Shown: piece after piece, positions 56,014 through 64,000 of the stretch | Position numbering within the stretch: the stretch's first letter is position 1 | How the letters are laid out: each line of letters begins with the position of its first letter | Assembly (NCBI GenBank): GCA_021234535.1 | Contig: CM037841.1 | Span: 10,684,825 to 10,748,824 of the forward strand | Direction: 5' to 3' | Origin: Stichopus chloronotus | Lineage: Eukaryota; Echinodermata; Holothuroidea; Aspidochirotida; Stichopodidae | Length of the DNA stretch: 64,000 bases | The notes under the pieces: generated by a model | Databases searched by the model: none | Told to the model about the DNA's origin: nothing | What the model saw: the letters and a program-made list of their open reading frames with translations, nothing else | Position numbers and translations under genes: made by a program

Positions 56014-58300
56014 AAATTAGACCCTCCATTTTCTGCATCACAATATGCTTTTTTATTCCGTTTCCATCATTCCTGTTTCCGTGAATTTCCGTTTCAGACA
56101 TAAAATGGCAATTGCAAGTGTCTGTGATCTCCTAGAGATCATGCGTTATCCTCTGGCTCTATTGTCAGAATTGGCCCGCGTGTGTACAAAAGTGTGGGAC
56201 TCGCTTTAGAAACAGTAGCCTATATAACAATGATAAAGAATTTCAGGGTACACTTCGAGTCCACAAGAAATCATTCGACATTGCTTCAGAAGTTCAGTGC
56301 TTCACATGTTGCACTGTGGCCCATTTCATGTAAATCAAACTGCATTACATGTATTTCTGAAGTTCAAATGTACCAACGCGTCTAGATGAAAAAAAAAAAA
56401 AGCTGATGGAGGCAAATTAATCGAAGGGTGCAGCTTCAGTTGTTGGAATTACAAAGCTCGTGATTTGCATGCTATCACAATTTTCAGTTTTGCTACGCCT
56501 ATTAGACCAAACGGTAGGCTACCTGATGATGCTGCAGCTCAAATTTGTCAAAATGTTTAACCTTCCGATGACGGAAACCTTCGAATAATATCCCTTTTTT
56601 AAAACACCCTTGCACTTGCACTCCTTTGAACAGACCCAGGCCCATTTATCAGGTCTTAAGCATAACTTATCCTTACGTTAAGTTTGATAGCCAACCAGTG
56701 ACTAAGTTTATCCTACGTATAGGCTAGCCTGTCTGATATTGCAAAATGAGCCAATGGCAATGTCGTGAACAGCATGAGGCCTCATAAAAATAATTACCGA
56801 CCGTCTCCCAGGTCTGCAGTAATTTTTTACCAAAATTTTATTTTTCTGTACCCATATTTTGGAATTATGTAATCCTGTAAGAGTACTGCTCAAGATATAA
56901 CCAAATTACCGAAGACCTTACGAACACGGTAATTTATAGGATTACTCCCCGTGTGTACGTGAAAGGCGTATCTTACTCATGCACATGCAGAGTCTGTGCA
57001 TGTTACATATTGGTAATCTACTGCATGTACTTTGTATGATCGACAAGGCGTTGTCAATGGTATTTCACTTTTAAGATCACATCACGTAAGTAGCTGTATG
57101 CATCCGCCACACTCGGACAAAAAGTTCAAAATCGAACACCAGCACTAACTGATTTGTCAATATTTGTAACCCCTATATTGAACTAAATTTGGGAAACAAA
57201 TTTCGCCAGTTCTTTAAAAATTATTAGTAACATCAGTTGAGAAATCGATGGTCTATGTTTTCACGGCATACGGGGCAAGGGAGTGATTCAAACTCCGTGC
57301 ACTCAAAAGAAAGGCATGCAAAAAACTCAAAAGAAATTCGCAAAAAGAAAGTATGGTTGCATTAGATTACGACGTATTATCGTAATCCAAAAGTTATAAC
57401 AATTTAATAACTAGCACATTGTCATTTTTGCAAGAAAGCGTGTCAACAATTTTGTGAAGAACTGGTATGCTGGAATGTATTTCCTGTCACGCCTGCCTTT
57501 ATTGTGTTGCTACTTTTAGTGAAACTCTGTCCGCAGTTTTGTTCTGTATATATTTACAGGCAGTTTATGCCTGTTGAGCTGCTAACCTATTTTTCTTCTT
57601 TGTTTTTCTTAATGACATCTGTGCTTGTCACAATATCAGATCATCAGTTGTCAGACTGTGTGTTTCTCTAAGGGAACATTTTATTGCTCATTAAAATATT
57701 TGCTGAAACTAAAATAGTTCTGGAAATAACATAGATGCAGTAGTTGTGGGTTAGGAGAATATTTTTTACTCCACACAAAAACCTGATTAAAACTCATATA
57801 GTGACCTAGCAATTAACATTTTTTATAATTAATCTTTATAAGTTTTAAGAAAATGCGTGATATAATTCAGCATATTTGGCAAGGTAGCTTACTGTTGCAT
57901 ACCCAGAAGTAAATTTGGAAATTTTAGTTTATGAAACGAGATATGAAACATCTATTCGTGTCGAAGCCCAGATTTAAGAATATAAAAAATTAAATGATAA
58001 TGCAAATGCCAATTCCAAGTTCTGAAGGGTTCAGTTTGCGTTGATGCTTGGAAGTTTGACCAAACTTTATCAAGAAGGGAATATGCATACAATTACGCTT
58101 GCGACAGCAAGAACATGTAGCTCTGGGAAATACCATACCCGTCTACCGCAACCGAAAACAGTCTTACGTTGTGAGAAAAAAATATAATAAAACACCTTTG
58201 CAATAAGGCAAGAAAAAAGGCCACATGCATTCGCAAACATTCAACCCGCCGTTTGTGAAATTCCTGTCCCTTTAAAGTACGGAAGCGTATTGCTGTCACC
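56014..58300. other. Intergenic DNA, nothing recognised
   Basis: AT-rich sequence with short frames only. No repeat family or RNA gene was identified. Confidence 0.45.
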
Positions 58301-58308
58301 TAAGAATT

Positions 58309-58402
58309 TTTTCAACTTTTCGTACGTTCGAAAATCTTTTCGAACGTTCCAAAAAACTTTTCGAACGTTCGAAAAAAAGAAAACGTTCGAAAAATATTTT
58401 CC
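58309..58402. repeat. Tandem palindromic CGAACGTTCG repeat
   Basis: Four units of about 20 bp, each close to CTTTTCGAACGTTCGAAAA. The core TTCGAACGTTCGAA is itself palindromic, so each unit can form a cruciform and units can cross-pair. It is followed by T-tract repeats at 58590-58711. Confidence 0.85.
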
Positions 58403-58589
58403 GTAGTAAAGCACAAAGCCTAGCGGGTTTTTTCAGTTTAAATCTGTTCGGTTTCTTAAAAAACATTGCCCTCCTGAAAGAAAGATAGGTCAGACCTTTG
58501 ATAAACACACTCCTTTCCTTACCCCAAGTCACCCCCGCCCGCGCGACACCTTTCTGTTTAAATCGCCATATAGCAACAACCACTCGCAG

Positions 58590-58711
58590 TTTTTGTCCCA
58601 GTTTTTTTTTTTTTTGTGTCCCAGTTTTTTTTTTTTGGTGTCCCATTTTTTTTTTTGGTGTCCGAGTTTTTTTTTTCTATTGTCCGAGTTTTTTTTTTGT
58701 CCCAGTTTTTT
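58590..58711. repeat. (T8-13 GTGTCCCAG) tandem repeat
   Basis: Six units of a T run of 8-13 bases separated by short G/C words (GTGTCCCAG, GGTGTCCCA, GGTGTCCGAG, CTATTGTCCGAG, GTCCCAG). This is low-complexity expansion; open frames across it are artefacts. Confidence 0.9.
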
Positions 58712-59219
58712 TTCGTTATTAATAGCATAGCTGTTGTAACTCGTTTTTCTTAGGGGCTTTATTTCTACTATTGAGTAAAGACACCTGTCCAGCTCAGAGG
58801 GAAGGTACTCCGAAAACAGGTTTTACAGATGAACATGCTACTTCAAATACCGAGGTGGTATTTGAAAAAGCCATAAGGGATTGGAGCTTTGCACAGTTCC
58901 ACTTCAGTGCATTTAATCAGATTTAAATGAGAATAACCATGGCAATAGGTCCCGCCCCTTGGAAAATCTCACTACAGAGTCTCACACAGCACTAAACAAA
59001 ATACTCTCAATATTTATAGAACATTGCTGTGGCTTTCACAGGCTGTGAAGGCTGTGTCAGGCCTTCAAAGGCCTGACACAGTTCATGCCAACCAAATCAA
59101 TAGGACACAATTAACATGCAAGAGCAAAAACAAATATAGAAAACAAGGTCATGCAGTAGCAGGACCTTATTTGTATAGATTATTGACAAGTTGTAGATAT
59201 TATAAAACGTTCAGTTGGT

Positions 59220-61520
59220 CATCTCGGCTTTGAGACTGTAGCTTGACTCTGGTAAGGGGCGGGGGTAATCGACATAGATCAATAATAGATAACAGTCTAA
59301 ACTATACATACTATGGGTTTCAAAACTATGGAAATGTGTTTGACGGAGGGGTAACCTCATTGGTTGCTATCATGAGCTCTGGCCTACATCATAGGTCCAT
59401 CCACACACACTCACACCCACCCCCACCCCCACCTCACACATATATCAGTATTAGAACAATAAGTAACTATCTATGGTGCACTTGCGCACTCTCCTTATAC
59501 AGTGTATACAGATACCAGAAAAATAACGGTATGATAAACAGGAAAATATATACTTGCAAGAAGAACATTACATCGGAATTACAAATCTACAACGATGGAT
59601 GACAGTCGGAACTATAGCATATATGAGTTTCATAATATTATATGGTGATTGGGTCATTTCGGTGGTGAGGCCGTAGCTCCACTATGGTACCCATGTGCAC
59701 TCTGCCTGTATGCAACTTGTGCAAAGACAAGAAAAGTACATTGGTTCTTTAAGGAAATGTACTTTACTTGCAGGAAAGACGTTTGCCTAAATCATTTTTT
59801 GAAGAATTGACAACACTTTGAACTATAGTACCTATGAATTTCATTACAATATATATTGATTGAGGGGTTACTTCGGGGTTGAGACCGTAGCTCCAATCTG
59901 GTACACAGGCACACTCTTCCTATGTACGATTTGTACAAAGACAAGAAATGTGATATATATATAATTTGTTTGGTAAAAACAAGTACTTTATTAATAGTAA
60001 AGTCTTTGGATCATTAGTACAACAATTGACAACACTTCAAGATATAGTATCTATGAATTTCATTACAATATATGTCGATTGAGGTTTTACTTCCGGATTG
60101 AGACCATAGTTCCAATATGGTGCACAGGCGCACTCCGCCTTTACCATATACGATTTGTGCAACGACAAGAAATGTAATATCTATAATTTTTGGTTTGGTA
60201 AAGAAGAATAATATTGTGGAAAAAGCCTTAAATCATTAATAGAACAAGTGACAACACTTCAACTATAGTATTCATGATTTCCATAACATTATATGTTGAT
60301 TGACGTATCACGTAGGGGCTGAGACCGTAGCTGCAATCTGGTACACAGACGCATTCTGCCTACACAATTTGTACAAAGTCAAAAGAAAAGATGATACATC
60401 TCATGGTTTGGTAAGGAAAAACTATTTTATTTCTAAACAAGCTACTGTAGCTCCACTCTAGTGCACTGGCGCCCTTTAATTACAGATTTTCACAACGCCA
60501 AACATGATATCTTATTAGTTTGGTAAGGGAAATATTTTATTGCTGAAAATGCTCTTAAATCATTTTTAGAACAATTGATAGCAGTTTTAGCTGTAGTATC
60601 TATGAATATCATAATAGTTGAGGCGTCACTTTGGGGTTGAAACCGTTGCTCCAGTCTGATGCACAGGCGCACTATGTCTATATATACCGTACACAATTTG
60701 GGCAAAGAGATATAGATGATACTATGCCTAATTGGTTTGGTAAAGGAAAAATATTTGTATAACATGCCACAAATTGTTGATACTTTAACAGAACAATTGT
60801 TTTTCCTCGAACTATAGTATCTATGAATTTCATAACAATATATGTTGATTGAGGGGTCATTACGGGGTTGAGACTGTAGCTCTAAACTCTGGGGCACGGG
60901 CGCACTCTGCCTGTATAGTATAGTACATCTGTATCGTATATCTAGTTGGTTTCATTGGTGAAGAAAAGTATTTCATTTGTAGACAAGACTTTAAATCATT
61001 TTTTGAACTAAAGATAATGTTTCGAACTTCAGTATCTATGAAATTTCGTAACAATATATGTTGATTGAGACTTCACTTCCGGGTTGGGACCGTGGCTCCA
61101 TTCTGGTACACGGGCCCACTCTCTCTATGCATTTGCAATTATTGGAAAACTGGTAGTACATGGTCAGGTAAAGGAAATATTTTATTTGAACCCTAAATAA
61201 ATATTTTACTAAAAAGTCTCCAATCAATATTGCAACAGTTAAAAGTACTTGAACCACAGTGCACACTATAGTTTCATATCATTATATGGTGATCGAGGGG
61301 TTATTTCGGGGTTGAAAGACCGTAGCTCCACTATATGGGCTCACACGAACTTCGCTTATACAATGTCTACAAATGAAAACAAAAATGATACCTGATGGTT
61401 TCGATTAAGGAACTTTTTTTATTTACGTAAATGAGATTCTAAAATATGATGTTCGTAAATGAGATTCTAAAATATGATGTTCGTTGTATAATATGGTAAT
61501 TGAGGTGTCGTTTCGGAGTT
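59220..61520. repeat. Satellite-like tandem array, unit about 220 bp
   Basis: About nine to ten diverged units. A typical unit contains TTGAGACCGTAGCTCCAATC, GGTACACAGGCGCACTCTGC, ACAAAGACAAGAAATG, GTTTGGTAAAG, an ATTTTATT run, AAATCATTTTTAGAACAATT, and ATAGTATCTATGAATTTCAT followed by AACAATATATGTTGATTGAG. Anchor positions for GAGACCGTAG are about 59667, 59881, 60100, 60321, 60444 (partial unit), 60638, 60870, 61086 and 61315. Minus-strand frames at 60490-61266 are shadows of the unit. Confidence 0.92.
61426..61481. repeat. Perfect 28-bp tandem duplication
   Basis: Two exact head-to-tail copies of a unit starting CGTAAATGAGATTCTAAAAT at the right end of the 220-bp array. The identity suggests a recent slippage or repair event. 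Confidence 0.95.
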
Positions 61521-62335
61521 GCAAATAACACATTTCCGTTCCATTATTCGAGAAAATAAAGTAATGTTTGCGTTGACCATAAATGGAAAGAAAAATAAAA
61601 GTAACCACATTGCCATCTCTCATTTTCAAAACATATCAAGAGGATTGAAACGTCTGTTGTCAAAGAGGGGCTCCAAATGGCTCCATTAAAGTTACGGTCC
61701 AGTAAAAGGATTGGGCAAATGTAAATGGCAGTTCTGTAGGCTATGAATAATATAGCACTCATCTGTTTTAACCTCTGCCTTCTCTAACTTGCTTGACGAA
61801 ATTTAAGTTTAGCAATGGAAGATAAATTGTTCTTAGTTATAATCTTTTTTCGTGTAGTTTACAATAAAAGATGTTTGCAAATGCATAGTCAAAGAGTTCT
61901 GGGCGGTAATACGAGGGCTCAATAAAATCAGACGTTCGGATAAAGTAAAATGAAAACAACAAAGTGATGAAGAATTAGAATTTGATAATGTATGAACGTC
62001 CTCTCTAAATCATAAAACCGTCTTGTGCTTTATCCCTACCCATTTCTCGGCTTTCTTCAAACAATTATCTTATGAAAAAACAGAAATACGTTTACACTCA
62101 TATTGTATTAACTATATAATTTTTAGTTTAGTTTAAGATCATATATACTTTAAAAATCATAGATAGTTTTCAAATGCCTTGATAGGAATTTTATATGGAC
62201 GGAAATATGAAGGCTGTGTAAAACACGAAACGTTTAACTTAAAGTGAAACAACAGCAATCAAGTGAGTAATTAGTACAGTAGCAGGTATTTGGCGATGTA
62301 CAAAAGTCCTAAATGATAAGACTTCACTCGCGTCC
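61521..62335. other. Intergenic DNA, nothing recognised
   Basis: AT-rich sequence between the 220-bp array and the second TTAA MITE. No gene was seen. Confidence 0.45.
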
Positions 62336-62701
62336 TAAAGGGAAATAGGGCGTTTAGAATACACCAATATGACATATTAAAGAGATAGCTTTAATCATTA
62401 TTAAACCATTCCGTCTCATCAATAAAAGTCTGCCAAAGCTTCATCTCCTAAAACATCATGCATGTGATGAGTAACGGAAGATGCGGAGTAACGGAAGATT
62501 TGAATTTTGAAAAGTTTGGGTGAACAAATTAGTGTTGAGCAACAAATAACTGAGTTTCTATCTGTGAGAAACTTATTTCTTGAGAAAAAAAAAGACTACT
62601 GTCCTTCCTTATTTTGAATAATCTATCATTCTGGATCCACAAACATTGGTTTTAAAGATATGAATGTTTTCTTTAAAACAAACGCCCTATTTCCCTTTAA
62701 T
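62336..62701. mobile_element. TTAA MITE, 0.36 kb, copy 2
   Basis: Left end CTAAAGGGAAATAGGGCGTT (first base of TTAA changed to C); right end AACGCCCTATTTCCCTTTAA. Its inverted termini are closer to perfect than those of copy 1. It shares long identical stretches with 50057-50412, including GTTTGGGTGAACAAATTAGT and GTTGAGCAACAAATAACTGA. It has a small internal duplication of GGAGTAACGGAAGAT. Confidence 0.85.
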
Positions 62702-62711
62702 CTATAACAAT

Positions 62712-62739
62712 TTCTCGATTCCATTAAGGGAATCGAGAA
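62712..62739. repeat. Perfect 11-bp hairpin
   Basis: TTCTCGATTCC (62712-62722) is the exact reverse complement of GGAATCGAGAA (62729-62739), with a 6-nt loop. It begins 11 bp after the MITE end. No T run follows. Confidence 0.75.
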
Positions 62740-64000
62740 TCAGCAACATCAACTCTCGAACAGCAACTCACAGAGGATCTTGGGCAAATAATCTGAAATG
62801 CGTAGCCTACGTTCCCATACGGTCAGAGTAGACAAGCAAGGTACGTACGTGTGATCAGGGAGTTTCAACTTCGCGGGTTAGTGTCGAAGTAAAGGGAGGA
62901 GAACTCGTGAAAACGTGAATAATCTTTTGATTGACAGTACAAGTATGATGAGAGTGGAAATAAAGGCGGGGTCAAGAGAATGCAGGCAGGGCATGACATG
63001 CTTTCAGAGTGGAGCTAGACAAGAAACAATGCAGGCTTCAACTCTGTGTTTTTAATGAATATTTAGTGCGCTGAGCGTGGAGAACCGCTCCAGCCCCTGA
63101 TAGAAAAAAAGTGTATGTGGAACTGCAAACTACGGAAGACTAATGCAGCCAGCCATGAAAAAAAATCCATAGAAATGCACTTAAAATCCAATATTAAAAA
63201 AAATTGTTTTTGTTTCAAAAGTTTGTACAAAAAAATTAAAGAGCGGAACACAAATAATTGTTTTTTTGTTTTCAAATTTTTCAAAAATTTTAAAGACAAA
63301 ACAAACCATTGGTTCATAATAGCAGCATGCTGCTGCGAGCCTATATGCGATCATGCGGCATCACTCTATCTGTCTCTCTATCTGTCCACAATTGTTCAAA
63401 ATGCTTTTCCGGCATGCTTTCATGGATTTTTTTCAAACTTATACCCAATGTTCCTTGAGTGGTGGACCATTTGGGGTGTTCAGAAATTTTGGGCCAAAGG
63501 TCTCATAGGGGTCCTTTGGCCCTTTTTACAAAATTTTGCAAAATGCTTCTTCTCCTACAGATTCCCTTGTACAATGTTGATAGTTTGTGATCATGTTACT
63601 CTGTCAGTGATACCTACAGGGTGTTCAATGATTTTGGGTGTTCTAGATTTTTCATGTAACCTACAGACACTTGGTTGAAGAAGCATTTTCTGCACCATTG
63701 GCGCTCTAGTCTATAAATTGTACTATATGCTACAACATTGAAGGATTTTCATGTTAATACTATGGTAGTCAAGTGCCTTTTGGTAACCAGCATTCTTATT
63801 GACAAAATGGGCTCGCATGTTTTTGGGATGAGATAAATTGTCAATTAAGCTTCGATAAAACTACATGACTATAGTTAAAATAATCTTCATGCAAGGAAGC
63901 ATATTGCCCTTCTAGCGTTTGTCTTTTTTTTTTTGGGGGGGGGGGGGATTCAGCTTATCACTACAAAAGACACTTCAAGATCAACAAAACAACAACACGA
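62740..64000. other. Right end of window, no gene recognised
   Basis: A frame of 187 codons (63115-63678, plus) is Lys/Phe/Cys-rich and AT-driven, with no domain. The minus frame at 63063-63317 is its low-complexity counterpart. A run of 13 G lies at 63935-63947. Nothing else was recognised. Confidence 0.45.

Noticed and set aside
60490..61266. Minus-strand frames of 64-135 codons
   Set aside because: They recur with the 220-bp unit (the same INIYCYEI phrase) and so reflect the repeat, not a gene.
62712..62739. Transcription terminator
   Set aside because: The hairpin is perfect, but no T run follows, and rho-independent terminators do not apply to this eukaryotic DNA.
63115..63678. 187-codon plus-strand frame at the right end
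   Set aside because: Lys/Phe/Asn-rich from A- and T-runs, with no recognisable domain and a low-complexity counterpart on the other strand.

Overview
This is metazoan nuclear DNA: AT-rich, intron-dominated and dense in old repeats, with one recognisable single-copy gene. The frequent TAGGCCTA-like words, the LINE, Penelope and tRNA-SINE fragments and the hexokinase intron pattern suggest a marine deuterostome invertebrate, most likely an echinoderm. That assignment is inference; no search was run. The only complete gene is a 50-kDa hexokinase on the + strand. It has nine coding exons (7499..38903, about 31.4 kb) encoding 453 residues. All splice sites are GT/AG, phases are consistent throughout, and the catalytic residues are present. 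Its 5' region (about 7080-7498) looks like a promoter plus 5' UTR. Intron 1 is very large (16.3 kb). 

Layout: 1-2.2 kb holds low-complexity DNA, (AT)n tracts and a 5'-truncated Penelope-like element. That element keeps its GIY-YIG endonuclease end and is followed by a sequence that folds as a complete type I hammerhead ribozyme. 2.2-7.0 kb is non-coding and contains a 0.66-kb TTAA-flanked MITE. 7.5-38.9 kb is hexokinase; its introns carry a TIR element (8.1-9.0 kb), tRNA-derived SINE fragments, a tandem array rich in AGGTCA half-sites (10.8-12.7 kb), a CR1/L2-type LINE fragment inserted in a minisatellite (18.6-19.6 kb), a dispersed repeat present in both intron 1 and intron 6, and a broken antisense reading frame in intron 5. 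39.5-40.0 kb is a 25-bp minisatellite. 40-52 kb has no confident gene, only a short ORF with two hydrophobic segments, a possible first exon and a MITE. 52.3-56.0 kb is a 3.7-kb TIR transposon carrying a decayed transposase-like gene on the - strand; its terminal repeats match those of the small element in hexokinase intron 1. 56-64 kb contains a CGAACGTTCG repeat next to T tracts, a tandem array of about 220 bp units, and a second copy of the 0.36-kb TTAA MITE. 

The most interesting signals are the hammerhead ribozyme (every core position accounted for), the linked autonomous and non-autonomous TIR pair carrying an unclassified transposase-like gene, and the DR1 (AGGTCA) array inside a glycolytic gene.
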